Notes: generated by a model not told the origin, from the sequence alone. A stretch of 34,164 nucleotides of DNA from Paramacrobiotus richtersi (GCA_034698045.1 JAQGAU010000217.1:1-34164); one strand, 5' to 3'. Positions 1-11,028 are shown, counted from the first letter of the stretch. Numbers and translations are program-made.

Positions 1-237
1 CCCATCCTGCACGTCATCACCAGGGCCCGACCAGATAAGATGACCGCCGATCAGCGAAAAGCCATTGACGATATCACGGACAGCGTCCTGGCACCGTACT
101 GTTTTTCAGCCACAGACATTCCTCAACAGTTGTTCACGGACAGTAAACCCGTTTGCGAGTTATCCGACTATACCGGGTGCGCGGAACGGGCCTTTACCGC
201 GCTCAACCAGGACATTAGAAACGGCACGAGCAACTGA
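1..237 (+). CDS. Lipocalin-like secreted protein, 3' end of last exon (5' partial)
   Basis: The window opens inside the last coding exon of a lipocalin-like gene, reading in frame from base 1 to TGA at 235-237 (78 residues). It begins with the family's third conserved motif, HVITRARPDKM. The family C-terminal helix follows, with the APYC cysteine, the D-I-P-[QR]-Q-L-F-T motif and two further cysteines (VCELSDYTGC). Intact paralogues in this window have a last exon of exactly 335 nt, so about 98 nt lie left of the window. The ending NGTSN carries a possible N-glycosylation sequon. Family membership is clear from alignment with the paralogues at 1665, 16291, 20319 and 26556. The ligand is unknown. 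Confidence 0.8.
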   Translation, partial: PILHVITRARPDKMTADQRKAIDDITDSVLAPYCFSATDIPQQLFTDSKPVCELSDYTGCAERAFTALNQDIRNGTSN

Positions 238-1664
238 GTTCGGACGTAGAAAGCCGGCATTTTGATTGGTCTGGTTTTTTACAATGGTTCTGCCTTCGTA
301 ACGTTCTAACTAGCGTAGTCTTATTTAATGGTAAAGTGTAACTTATTTTGCGTTAAAATGGATCCCCTGCAACATGATAAAGCAGTGTCAACAATTGAAC
401 AGCTTGTTGGATGGGCGTAAGCTTGACCGAGAAATTAATTTCATTTCTCAACCGAAATCACTCGGTCAAATGGTTTCTAGTGCAGTCATCTGAAACGAAT
501 GCAGTTACGAGCACTGCATAACGCCTAGAAGTCAAATGAAACAGATACCTATGCATTAGTTCGCCGTCACCAAAATACTTAATCAAAGGTTTAACCTTAC
601 CTTTGCTACGACATCAAGCTCGTTGTACGACGTCATAGCGTGCAAAGTGCTTTGCAGTCTTATGGAGTTATGTTGTCCTGTTTGTCAAGTGTCTGTTAAG
701 TATTAATGCATGACGTAGGTACATCTGAACGTAATGCTTTGGGATTTGAAGGCTACTTCAAAAAGAGATGACAAAGTTCTTTGGACTGATATATTATCAT
801 TACGGTTGAAAAAAAAGGCGCCGATGAAGGTCAGTCTTGGTCACAAGCTCGATGATCTTTTGAGTCAGTAACTGGCATTGGTACGAATCAAAGGTTTTGA
901 GATGGATCGGGAAGCAGTTAATCGTGTAGTCGGAGTGAAGACTGATTTATTTCCGGTATGGGTACAATGAACGTATGCATGATAAATATACAGAGCGAGT
1001 TCACTGTCCGTTGTACGGTATCTTCGCAAAAGATACGGACTCGCACATATGATATGCCTCAAGCGTCCATGCACGACGGGTTGATCGATTATATTGGATT
1101 CGACTGCGAATTCGCCCCCTCACAATCACGATTCTCTGTATTCTAAGCTAGTTAATTTATGCTGAAGACGTTCCATTTGGTGGCAAAGTGAGGGGGTCCA
1201 TTTGTAAGAGCTTTACGTCCTTCGGATTTTTGAGTCGGTTTATGAAAAAGCTGAAGGATTCACAACCACTTTATGCCGAGGTTTTCGTAATGTAAGATTT
1301 TGCTTAGTAGTAAAATGCATTAGCGCTCAGTAATAAAGTCCATCAATTAGTTCGTGTTCCTTCCACCGTAATTGACGCGTTCATTTACTCGAATCGACAT
1401 CTTTACTTTTTGCAGATACTTCCGTTATATTAAGCACAATCTATCATTTTAACCGAATAAGTTAACTTCTGCAAGATCATTCGAGTTACGAAACCGCAGT
1501 TCGAAATGTAAGATCATCGTCAGTTTGGCCTATTTATCTTGTGGGAAGCCTACTTATTCGGTGTACAGTAAACAGTTCTTAATCCTTGTTATAGACCGTT
1601 CTCGACTGGTTTCCTTCTTGCACGTTTTTAACAATAGCTTGCGACAACGGTGCCAGGGAAAATC
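238..1664. other. Intergenic, partly shared with 15540-16290
   Basis: No convincing gene is seen. The part from about 800 onward is a diverged copy of 15590-16290. Shared landmarks are CAAGCTCGATG near 846 and 15609, GAAGCAGTTAATC near 911 and 15665, and an imperfect hairpin around 994-1044 matching 15772-15805. About 190 bp upstream of the next gene (from about 1470) resembles the flank at 10860-11028. The short open frames here lack motif or splice support. Confidence 0.5.
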
Positions 1665-2770
1665 ATGATTAATCACGGAAGTGAATGCGTTTTGATGGTC
1701 GCACTAACACTCATCCTGTTCGGTCAATGTCAGGGACAATACGCACCCACTGGAAAAGGTTGTGGCATTCCAGTCGTCGTCAACACGGTTCCGATTCCTG
1801 ATCCAGCTCAGGTACATGGCTAATCCTCTTTATCTTTCGCAGTCAAATGTGTGCTTTGTGTTTATAATTACTTGTTGCCATTAGTATCTGTATTCAGTTG
1901 GACTGAAAATATCTGATTTTTGGTAGTTGGCTGGAGTATGGTACAAACATCGACAGTCTGGCAGCGTGACAACCAATCAAATCTTCCATCACACTGCAGT
2001 GAACCGTACGGCATTGCCGTTTTCAACGACACCGGCTGTCGGGACGCTGATTCAAATGGGACAGTACAACAATCCCGACACCACGAACTGTGTCCATCGC
2101 TATTACATGGGTGCATGTGGCGTTAATGGACAATGTACCGGAAAAGGAGTGACTTCCGTGGACGGGTATATTCCCAGTAAGCAAAAAGATTCTAATTAGT
2201 TAACGGTCCAATTGCTCGACTAGCTTCACGTGCAAAATTCATAAGAACAGATAGTGAAATATGATCAACATAAATCTCCATCAGGTACGCAGACGATAAA
2301 ACGTAAGTACGCTCTGTGCACTGCGTCACATGTGATCAATATTTGAACAGTACCAAAGTCAAACTAATGTACAAAACTAATGTATCAAACCTTTGCCGCT
2401 TTGATTTATTACTTTCTTTTTCGTCTTTGATATAGTATCGAACGACTTCAATATGCTGTATCTGGATATTGACAACTTCTACGTGGTCTATTTGTGTGCG
2501 AAACCCAATTACAAAAGCGGAATGTGTGATCGGCCATCTTTCCATGTGATTTGCCGGAAGAGACCGGACCAGATGAGCGCTGACCAAATAAAGGCCATGG
2601 ACGATATTGTTGACGCGGTTCTCGCGCCGTACTGTTATTCCTCTTCGGACATGGCACTACAGGTGTACACAAATGATAAACCATTTTGTCCCCAGATAGA
2701 CTATCCAGAATGCGTCGGGAAACTTGTTATCGGGATGAACAACGAGATTAACAACTCAGTTAGCAATTGA
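1665..2770 (+). CDS. Lipocalin-like secreted protein, three-exon type
   Basis: Model: exons 1665-1811, 1927-2176 and 2436-2770, with GT..AG introns in phases 0 and 1, giving 243 residues. Residues 1-25 form a signal peptide (MINH start, hydrophobic core VALTLILFG, likely cleavage near QCQGQ). The conserved GKGCGIP segment and the Pro-rich VPIPDPAQ close exon 1. Exon 2 starts LAGVWYKHRQ, carrying the lipocalin G-x-W (52-54). Exon 3 carries LYLDIDNFYVVYLC (140-153), the T-D-Y-like second motif, and CRKRPDQM, the R-x-R-P third motif. The family normally binds small hydrophobic ligands in an extracellular beta-barrel; the ligand here is unknown. The closest copy is 16291-17351, which shares the exon layout and is also followed by a membrane-protein gene. 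The start codon is the first in-frame ATG before the hydrophobic core. Confidence 0.85.
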
Positions 2771-3304
2771 GCAAAGTTATCATGGAAAGCGTAACGGCAT
2801 TTTTGTACTGTCACTATACTGCACACTTCATTACGCACCTAAATGGATGATCGTTTATTTATTGTCTTGCTACTGTTCTGTTATCCTCCAGTCATCAATC
2901 ACCAGCCTTGAAAAACAGGTTGAAGACTGCGTTTTTATATACAGCGATAAATTATGAATGAGTACGCACAGCAGTATTACAGAAAATGTTTTCCGTGTTC
3001 GTGTTATTAGACGCTGTTGTGGTTTTCACGCATCCACATTAAAAACTTCACGTCTTCGACCTTCTCAAAAACAAGCCTGGGCAGTGGGCACGAATATTAG
3101 CTACAGCTGTTTCGTTACTCTGCACGAGCACACAACTTACATCCGCTTTTGCGTGGCATCCATATAGTAAATGTTCGTCCAATGTAACCAATTATCGACT
3201 TGTCGCTTGGGAACATGGCTCAGTTAGAACGGAAAAACAAGGCTTGCAAATCAAAGTCGCACTTTTGTAACAATTTGTTACTGCGTCATATGGTGTTTCG
3301 AGCA
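2771..3304. other. Intergenic flank shared with 17352-18010
   Basis: No gene is seen. The stretch is a diverged copy of the 3' flank of the lipocalin gene at 16291-17351. Shared landmarks are GTTTATTTATTGTC near 2850 and TTTTATTTATTGTCC near 17450, AGCGATAAATT near 2944 and 17538, and TGCGTCATATGGT near 3281, which matches a CATATGGT stretch near 17998. Homology with the second cassette stops near 3305, where extra sequence begins. Confidence 0.5.
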
Positions 3305-3696
3305 ACAGCTGTGCCATTCGCACAGTGATAAGCCGTGTAGCCACTATCCAGCAACCGAGACGACCGAGAACAATAAATGGCAAAGAGTGTAGAGCAACCG
3401 GCTAGCCATGGGTCAGCATGTGGTGTGATACAGTGAACCATCCCGCCTACCATCGCACAAACTGATATGAGGCGTTGGAGGATCACATTCCACCTGCGGC
3501 TGTTCCGTGTTTCGACTTGGACTGAGAAGCGCGTAATGTCAGCAGTACCGCCTGTGCTTGATGGAAAAGGACAGGAGGAATATCCGAAGAAGAGGGACTG
3601 GCGCTCTGCTCGAGTTGTCTAGCAGTCTCGCTGCCTGAGTTGGACGTTAACGTCAAACTGGACTCTGGAGTCTGGCGCTGCCTTGTGCCATAGCAA
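3305..3696. other. Unassigned part of a cassette-specific insertion
   Basis: This stretch has no counterpart in the paralogous cassette, which runs almost directly from its CATATGGT landmark (near 18000) into the membrane-protein gene at 18041. It is more GC-rich than its neighbours around 3480-3690. The minus strand is open for about 72 codons (3701-3483) with a Ser/Gln-rich translation that I do not recognise. It may belong to the same insertion event as the LINE remnant that follows, or be an older insertion. Confidence 0.4.
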
Positions 3697-4465
3697 GACA
3701 AGACAAGACAACTTTATTCCCCAGATTTCTCTGGCAGAGGCACCATGCGTTGTGCCGCACATAACAAGACTGTAAAAGAAAGGCTAAAACACAGTTTTAA
3801 ACAGAACAATATGCGTGTATAGTGGATAATAATTAACAACATAAAAATACAGAGCAGAACACAAGAAATGAGCAGGATTTGCTTTATCAAGGTAACAACA
3901 AACATTCTCCGGTATGTACCCGGTAGCTGTCGTATAAAACTTCTCTAAGGAAATTACTATAGTAAAACATGTCGGCTTTGTCTCGGTCAGAAGAGCGCAC
4001 ATTGATTGTTAACATATACACAAATTTCTGTCGCAAGTCACATTCCAGCATTTTTTCTGCATTCGTATTCAACTTTTCCAGGAGCTTTTCCCGGTGCAGA
4101 TAGAATGCCGGACATTCGAACAATGCATGATTTTCGTCGTCCACCGTTTCGCATGCTCTGCATAACCTTTCTTCGCGGGGAGTACCGTTCCACCTCCCTG
4201 TTTCTACGCCAAAGTGATGATTTCCAGTCAGGAGTTTTATCCAGTATTTGCCCAGATCTAGTGGCATGGTATCCAGATACATTGGCTGTGTCAGGCTGGG
4301 CAGATTCTGTAACAGAAACATCAACCGGCTGCTTTGAGCAGCATTAGCTTCGACATAGTTCAGCAATTCCTCCTGAAAATTTTTTTCCAGTTTCGAATTA
4401 ACTTTCGATGCGCAAAAACCGGACAATTCTTTTAAAGCACGACTGAAGAGAGATAGGGCATCTCT
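3697..4465 (-). mobile_element. 5'-truncated LINE (non-LTR retrotransposon) remnant
   Basis: On the minus strand an open frame from about 4465 to the stop at 3887 encodes the region downstream of reverse transcriptase in a LINE polyprotein. It reads LLTGNHHFGVETGRWNGTPR, then ERLCRACETVDDENHALFEC, a C-x2-C-x7-H-x4-C zinc-knuckle common at LINE C-termini. No RT catalytic block is present, as expected for a 5'-truncated copy. The 3' UTR (3886-3697) contains AATAAA (complement of 3713-3718) and ends in about three TTGTC units, resembling the short 3' tandem repeats of CR1/L2/RTE-like elements. The clade is not resolved. The remnant lies between a lipocalin gene and a membrane-protein gene and is missing at the matching place near 18000. 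Confidence 0.75.
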
Positions 4466-4739
4466 CTATAAATTCAGTTGTACTATGCTTGTGCATGCTT
4501 GCCATATTGTGTTCCATCTTCTCTGCTGTGTTACTGCCTCCATTATTGTGACGGTAGCTTAATAATTACCGTATGTACTTTGCAGAAAACTCATGTACCC
4601 GTACTCTGTCAGCCTGCACAAGCATAACTGATTTACTTTATTTGCCGATTTATATGCCTATCTGCCGATTTCGAAGTACAATATACATACAATCCGAATA
4701 AAGCAAAAGCAAAGTACGGCTGCATTTTATAAGTGAAAA
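4466..4739. other. Intergenic, upstream of membrane-protein gene
   Basis: No gene is seen. Only the last 25 bases or so, up to AAGTGAAAA before the ATG, resemble the equivalent position at about 18015-18040. The rest belongs to the sequence unique to this cassette. Confidence 0.4.
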
Positions 4740-5855
4740 ATGTTACTGCATTCGAAAGTTTTCGCAGTGATCGTGTGGACGGCTTTTGCGTGTATTTTTT
4801 CGTGCACATGCGGTGAAAATCGAGGAAATCGGGAAGATCGTGCAAATCGTCTCATGGATGATGAACGACTGCCCCACGTGGAGAACGAGAGGGAACCGAA
4901 CGATAGCGTAAAAGAAACTGTGTACCGTGCGAAAGATACTAGGTAAATGTACAGAAATATTGAACAGAAATGTGTCTAAAAGTGTAGGTGGCAGAAATGA
5001 TTTCTGTTTCGAAGTATAGCAACAAGTACGTCATGGGTGAGAAACTCTGCATATTCCAAACATCCGGAAAGAAACGTCGAAATCTTTGCGTTCAGTAAAC
5101 TGGTCCTAGCTGGACTCCTGTAGCAGTTTGATATGAGCAGAAGCTGCAGTCATGAACGAAGTAGTTGTACAATGCGCGATAGACGTTTTCGTAAACCAAC
5201 CGTGGTCTACAATGTACTAGGTATATCATATATGCGACTTGTCAGGAATTAAATGGAGAATTACTTACCTACATTTTCCCGAGATAATATGAAAATTTCA
5301 GTAATGCGCCTGCGCATAAAATTCGCATAAATTATTCATAAATAGCATATGTTTCTTCAAACATATTTATGTATAGTTTGCTACTCTCCTACCGTTTAAG
5401 TCCTGTATATAGTAATGTTTGCTTACTTCAGTTCTCCTGTCTCGACGTCTACTAGCCAACTGCCTCCCAATAATATTGAGCCGAATGACCCGGTTCGAAA
5501 TCCTCATCCGGAGACAACTGCAGCTTCGGACGACTCCGAGAAAATGAAAGCTGAAATGTGCCGCTTAACACCAGCAGCCGCAGGAAGTTTTTGGTGTAGG
5601 CTGTTAGGAATCCGCAACTGGGACCAAGGAATCACCGTTCTTTTTGGCGTCGGGGTCGTTTTCCTCATTATGGCTGCTATAGCAGTTATTCTAGCCATAA
5701 TCTTATTTCTTATTCAAGCCGTAATCGTTCAGTTTTGGGAGCCACTAACGCGACGAAATGCTGGGGAACGGTTCCGTTCTATCGTCCAGATGGTCGGGCC
5801 AGGGCTGCTGTTTGTTGTGGCCTTCAATCTCGTTGCTCAAGATATGTGCAAGTGA
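4740..5855 (+). CDS. Small membrane protein of unknown family
   Basis: Model: exons 4740-4942 and 5432-5855, with a phase-2 GT..AG intron, giving 208 residues. The N-terminus MLLHSKVFAVIVWTAFACIF looks like a signal peptide ending near CTCGE. A charged, low-complexity lumenal or extracellular stretch rich in Arg, Asp, Glu and Asn follows (about 27-67), then a Pro/Ser/Thr linker (69-105). Residues 134-169 form an unusually long hydrophobic run (two short passes or one long helix), and 188-203 a second. Basic TRRN lies between them, and the protein ends QDMCK. I recognise no domain. The splice choice is supported by the paralogue at 18041, which has the same exon 1 end and the same phase. It follows a lipocalin gene in both cassettes. 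The hydrophobic assignments are by eye. Confidence 0.7.
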
Positions 5856-6138
5856 TCTGCTATTTATTGCCAGTTCGTTTTTCCATACGATGACTTAATT
5901 ATTAAGTGGTTTCCATACTGTGGTTTATTGCTTGATCCCTTATTTTTACTTATAAACATTAGTTGCCCTAATTTCTCCTGCGACTGGATGGCTGTTCGCT
6001 TTATGTATGTGAAAACTTCGAAACTTTATCTCATTATTATGAGCGGTGATAGAAAGCTCATGGTTTACTGCACATACTACGCTATACTACAATGAACAGA
6101 TTTCAACGATAACCTTAAGACACTACTGTCGTAAAATA
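5856..6138. other. Intergenic, nothing recognised
   Basis: AT-rich sequence with no coding or repeat signal, between the membrane-protein gene and a decayed lipocalin exon. Confidence 0.4.
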
Positions 6139-6400
6139 GTGCCAGATTACGTATCGGGCAAATACGTATACGATCAACAAGTCTGTCACATCAGTACTAC
6201 GTTAGCAAGCGTCCAGATAAAAACACTCAGTCCGAGCAGATATATTTAGAAAGCTGGAGTCGGTTATTCTCTCCGCGCTGCAGCACGCCCCCGGACATTC
6301 CCCGACAGTTGCACACTGACCGGCGACCATTTTTGCCACGCGAAACTGCTTCCGGAATGGTCACTTAAGACCACGACTGGACTATCGACGTAACTGGACC
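6139..6400 (+). pseudogene. Decayed lipocalin last exon (copy 1)
   Basis: The sequence aligns at base level with the last exon of the lipocalin genes at 20319 and 26556. GTGCCAGATTACGTATCGGG matches the PNYxSGMC region, GATCAACAAGTCTGTCACAT the following strand, CGTCCAGATAAAA the R-P-D-K motif, and GGACATTCCCCGACAGTT the D-I-P-R-Q motif. Frames are broken by stops and small indels, and about 30 bases are scrambled near 6240-6285. No exon 1 or 2 is found directly upstream. A sister decayed copy with the same downstream sequence lies at 11537-11880, so this is the left end of a duplicated unit. Confidence 0.8.
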
Positions 6401-8403
6401 TTTGCAGAGAATGTATACGATTTTAGCGGAATTGCGCCTACAATGCCTGCAGTCAGAACATGGCTGGTAGTCCACCGTGGCACTAGCTACTTACGGTATT
6501 TGGGAACCAGTTACTTCTCCCTTTTCATTTTTCCCCTTAATTCTGTCGAAATTTGTTGGAATAAGCTAGTCAATTACGCTGTTTTACTTCTTTGATTGGT
6601 TATGCCTGTATCATTCATTTTAATGGCAAGGTGACATGACGCTGCTGGCGCTTAAGATTACTGCGGCAAAACCGTTATTGTTCAAAACTAAAATCGAAAA
6701 AATCAACATCATTATTAACTTTCAAGAGTGACTTACAAGTTAGTGCGTGACACTTGGCAGTGTTAGACTGTTAGTATGTTTGACTCTTGCACTGATTTTC
6801 ATACGTATTGACTGACAGCACTACAACAGGCTTGTCGTATGTTTGGCGTTTTTTGTTGTTATCCAAAGTTGCGGTGTTGGAACCGCATATTTTATTTTAA
6901 TTCAGATTCAGAAACGACGTTTGTCTTTAAACACTAGAAGTGTTATGCATGCAGTTCACTTCGTAATTGAAACCGGCATGACATGAACAACCTAAACGCC
7001 TTTTCAACAAATGTCACATATACATATTCTGTGTATACCAGCAGGCCGTTATAAAAGAATTTTTGCAAAATGCAGAAAGAACGAAGCACAAAGACTTGAG
7101 CGGAATGATGCAACCCATAATCGGAAGCGCGTCCCATAAGCGTCGCAAGCGATTAGCAGGATTGATGATCATTTTTCGGCGGAACACAGCGGCATCACGG
7201 TATGCTGATTATATGAGATGCGTGACACATGGAACGTGCACCGGAAAACGTAACTGCGTCCTTGATCCAATGATCCATATATCACGTTGTCGCGTTTTCC
7301 AGGCGCCACTAGACCGTGCGAACAGTCTCCGTTAACGCTGTTTTTTCTCCAATGGAGAGGCACTGTAAACATGAGACACCGTTCTCCATGGCTATATTCG
7401 TGTCTGTATCTTTTGTAGTGCTCATGTATTGTGAGCAGGACACGCTTAATCAACTAACAATACACATTCAATTACAAACGTCCGGCTATTACTGTAAACC
7501 GCGATAATTCCTACAAATTCCTGTTTAAATAAAGAACTCAAAACTAGGGTCGAAAAGGATAAAAAGATCTTGATTACCATGATTGACATCTCTTGTTCTA
7601 ATATGATATTATTTAGTTTCATCACTTGTGCCTCAAGGTGAATATACAGGAACATTAATGACGTTATCCGAAATTAGATCTTCGCGGTTGATTCTTCTGT
7701 TTACGCTTTAAACTGAAACTCACATGTACTGTATACTTTGTTTTAAATTCAGTAGATATTCAAAAATGAACGCTACCCATCAAAAGGATGACATAAACAA
7801 AGGTCTGCGAAACAGTGAACGAATATTATGATTATGACATTCTACGGATAGCGACTTCCTGCGCATCAAGTTCTTACAGAACTGTATCGCTGATAATAGC
7901 AACTACTGTAAGATGTATGATGCGAGACGCAGCAGTACGGAACTACGGATGAAGCTTATCATGTAGACATCGACTGGACATAAGCGACTTGTCACACACA
8001 CACACTTATCGGCAATTTCTTACCAGGTAGATCCGAACAATAATCCAAGGGGGAAAACAGCAGCTGATTAGGCAATGCATGCAGTGATTGATCTCATCTG
8101 TTTTCCTAATATAACAAAAAATTTACCACACACCATGCAGCTGTGCTTTTTGGTCAGTCTTATCTGTGTCACTTAAGCGGGGGCTTTGAAAACCAAGCAT
8201 AGCAGTCAATGTTTTAATGCAGTTAAAAAGCACAAGCATCGCTAACTATTGGCATATTATAGTAGTCACTTATACGACCACTGAATTAATTTATGCATTT
8301 TCTTACAATATAATAGGTAAAAATTTATTAATTATAAATTTTTTGGTTTTTTATAAATTGTCATTTATAAGTCGCAAAACAAGCAGCCTAAAACTCAGTG
8401 TTG
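6401..8403. other. Non-coding spacer, diverged duplicate of 11881-13440
   Basis: No gene is supported. Large blocks match 11881-13440 with many substitutions and indels. Matching pairs include 6540-6600 with 12001-12060, 6850-6930 with 12160-12240, 7040-7320 with 12340-12620, and 8010-8110 with 13111-13210. A CA-dinucleotide run lies at 7993-8005. Open frames on either strand are not conserved between the two copies, which argues against coding function. Confidence 0.6.
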
Positions 8404-9238
8404 TTTAATAATTACAAGTAAATAGTAAACGCTAATTATTAAGGGCTTTCGAGCCCTTAATAATTAAGTAAATAGTAAGCGGATGCCGAAAACCAGTAGT
8501 AAATAGTAACTGAATATTATAAGTGATGCTTTCGAAATATTAAATAGTAAGTAAAATGAGCAATCCGCCACTCTTCTGTTATAATAATTAAAACAGGCCT
8601 TTTACTATCCAGCAACAAGTAAAAGAATGTTGTCGATATGACAAAGTCGTTGTTCGAAACTGGACATAACATATCCTATGCACAGTGAACCGAGCAGCAG
8701 CGCCTGTTTACGTTTATACGAAATCGCCACAGCGGCAATGGCGTGTCTGTTTTGCACTCCGTCAGATGATGGTTATCTGTAGGTGATATACTGGGCCGGA
8801 AAACTAGCTGATAGTCTAATAACGTAAACGTACAGTACTTATTGTTCAATTTTCTCGTTTCGTCTTTTTGACCGACTTTACATTAATAGATAAGGAATTT
8901 GTTTAATTTTTGTACAGAACATGTTGCTGTCACCGTCACTTGCTTAATTTACGTCTGGACTACGGCTGATAGGTACTGTATTCTGATAATCTAAAAAGAC
9001 CAAAATGACCAGCAGGCTAATCCTGGATTCGAATAGTAACCAAATATTATAATATTTATAATAATTAAGTAAATATTAAGTGGCTGCGAAACAACAAATT
9101 AAATAGTAAGTAAAAATAAGCATACAAATGGTGCGATAGTGAATAGTAAGTAAATATTAAAGTTCGAAAAAGCGGGGATATTAAATAGTAACTGGTGTCG
9201 AAAAGTAATAGTAAAAACAACACTGCTAAAACTGTCCT
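8404..9238. mobile_element. Probable non-autonomous insertion with AAATAGTAA repeats
   Basis: This segment is present here and missing from the sister unit. There, the sequence matching the left flank (ATAAATTGT then CAGCTCAATA, near 13413-13440) runs directly into the sequence matching the right flank (CTTACGTGACAACGG, near 13450). The insert has two AT-rich blocks, about 8410-8555 and 9030-9220. Each holds several imperfect copies of a motif built from TCGAAA or CCGAAA, a 10-20 nt spacer, then AAATAGTAAGTAA. They flank about 470 bp of unrelated sequence. No transposase is encoded. Terminal inverted repeats and a target duplication are not clear, so the class is unknown. It could be a decayed minisatellite-bearing element. 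Confidence 0.5.
8433..8466. repeat. Perfect 15-bp inverted repeat with TTCG loop
   Basis: Arms 8433-8447 and 8452-8466 are exact reverse complements, separated by the four bases TTCG at 8448-8451. As RNA this would be a hairpin with a UUCG tetraloop. It lies inside the first AAATAGTAA block, and copies of the AAATAGTAA motif flank it on both sides. Confidence 0.85.
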
Positions 9239-10479
9239 TACGTGACAACGGTTCTGACTTCCAGCCGCTCCATAACTCTGGTTTAGATGCTCGTCAGAAG
9301 GATATATGCAACATTAATCTGTAAAGCAGTTTTATAGAGGTTATACAGTGTATTAATTTTTAACACAAAACTCACGTTTCGGGTCCAAAAGAGAGGGGCA
9401 GTGGTAATAATTTGACGAAAAACGGGATTTTTCTCTTATTATTTTTTTTTGCTCTTTGCCGCTTTAGATGGTCACCTAACAGCGTACCTACCCAATCTGA
9501 CTAGGCGCGGGTTTCAGAATGGTGGCGCTCCGTACGTTTCATACAACGTGCAGCCTCCGACTTCTCACGGTTTCATGAGCAGCCAGACATAAACGTAGTT
9601 CCTCAAGCGCAGCAATGTATAGAACCGTTTCTATACTGTTCTGGTTGTCAATACCAGTACACGCTGCATAAACAATACGAGTACACACACAAACTGTTAC
9701 TTGTTTTCTTTGCTACATAGCATCCAGCTATAATACACTGTAGTATCGTCAGAAATACAACCAAGCAAGGCAAGCATCCCGCGGTAGCTAGTTCTCCAGC
9801 GATCGATTTGCATACCATGATCTCTACACTGCGGCCAAATGTCTAGACCGAACCTATGTTGCATAGGAATTCCCCAATATGGGCGTTATTAAAGAAAAAC
9901 AACCGGTTGAACTTGAAACCGAGACAAACTGTCTACTTGTACCAGTTTTACCAAGAAACCACTTTGTTGTGTCGGCCTTCCCAAATCCGCTCTCGTGCTG
10001 GTTACAGTGAATGTGCTGTAAATACGCTGGAATGCACTCACTCCGTAATGTAGTAAGAGATTCTGACGCGGGATGGAACCATGCACAGTAGGGAGGAGTC
10101 AATCACTTATTGTTCAAAATCAGATGTGTGAGTCTATGATGAACTCTTATCATTCTAATCACTAGATCGCCTCTATCAACAGTTGAAAAAATCCGGTAAT
10201 ATTGTTAAACTAGTGCCAAAAATATTCAGCTGGTTAACCGAAAGAGAGAATTTGGAGTCCTCTAACTTACTAAACAGCCGTGAACGAAATGTTGACAATG
10301 GTCCAACAGCTTTAATACGTGGCAGTGCGACAAAGTATGATAGTTATGTAGAGAACTGCCCTTTAATGTGGGAAATGTCTATCTGAGTAAACAAAATGTT
10401 AGATTAGAGCAAATTGGCTAATGGTTATGAGATTCAGGTACATTTCTTTTCTTTCAATATACGTGAGAAGCTGCTAACC
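9239..10479. other. Non-coding spacer, diverged duplicate of 13441-14690
   Basis: No gene is supported. The sequence matches 13441-14690 over several long blocks: 9240-9410 with 13450-13625, 9720-10100 with 13915-14290, and 10165-10385 with 14370-14600. Similar minus-strand peptides around 9900 and 14120 (containing GLSRFQV or SLSRFQV) reflect the DNA similarity. Their frames break outside that stretch. Confidence 0.55.
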
Positions 10480-10850
10480 CTATTGTCGTCAACACCGCGT
10501 CCAGAACCTCAATCCCGCTCGGTACAGATATGTTGAGAATATTTTGTTAGCAGCATTATTAATCGCATAAGTAAGTAATTCATTCTCCCAGCCATATAGT
10601 ACGTATGTAAACGTTTCATAAACTTTGTGCAAGTATTTATGCACAGTTGCGTACCAATTAATCCTATTGTGAAAAGGCATTAAATGCATTTTATGACACA
10701 GCCTATACTTTGTTCTCAAGATGGCGGTACGGTGGTGGAAACACCGGCAATCCGTCATCGCCACAACGAACCAGTATCTGGAGCATACGTGCCACTGAAT
10801 CGTACCGGCCTTCCCTTCACGACAACCCCTTTGATTTATGTACCAACCCT
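10480..10850 (+). pseudogene. Decayed lipocalin exons 1 and 2 (copy 2)
   Basis: A fragment of exon 1 survives at 10480-10521 (TTGTCGTCAACACCGCG, ending CCCGCTCG before a GT donor), matching the VVNTVP...P end of exon 1 in the three-exon genes. Exon 2 starts at 10721 after an AG (ATGGCGGTACGGTGGTGGAA) and reads to a stop within about 28 codons. The G-x-W glycine is replaced by valine, as in the sister copy at 14880. After about 10850 the sequence switches to the 5' flank type seen upstream of 1665. No exon 3 is present. Confidence 0.7.
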
Positions 10851-11028
10851 TCACGATTTGCAAGATCATCCGAGTTGCAAAACCATGCTGTTCGATACAT
10901 GAGATCATCTTCAGTTTGATTAACGTGGGGAGGTCTACCTATTCTTGTTAATAGACCGTTCCGGCCTTCTCGTAGTTTCCTTCCTACGCGTTTTTAACAG
11001 TACCTTGTGATAAGGGTGCCAGAAAAAA

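Noticed and set aside
865..1146. Overlapping short frames on both strands upstream of the first complete lipocalin gene
   Set aside because: No splice or motif support, and the duplicate region at 15590-15810 does not keep the frames.
2448..2684. Minus-strand frame opposite the lipocalin last exon
   Set aside because: It is the antisense shadow of a well-supported exon with clear paralogues.
4006..4347. Plus-strand 113-codon frame
   Set aside because: Antisense to the LINE open frame, which has the recognisable zinc-knuckle motif.
10489..10908. Minus-strand 139-codon frame
   Set aside because: It lies opposite decayed lipocalin exons 1 and 2, and I see no family motif in its translation.
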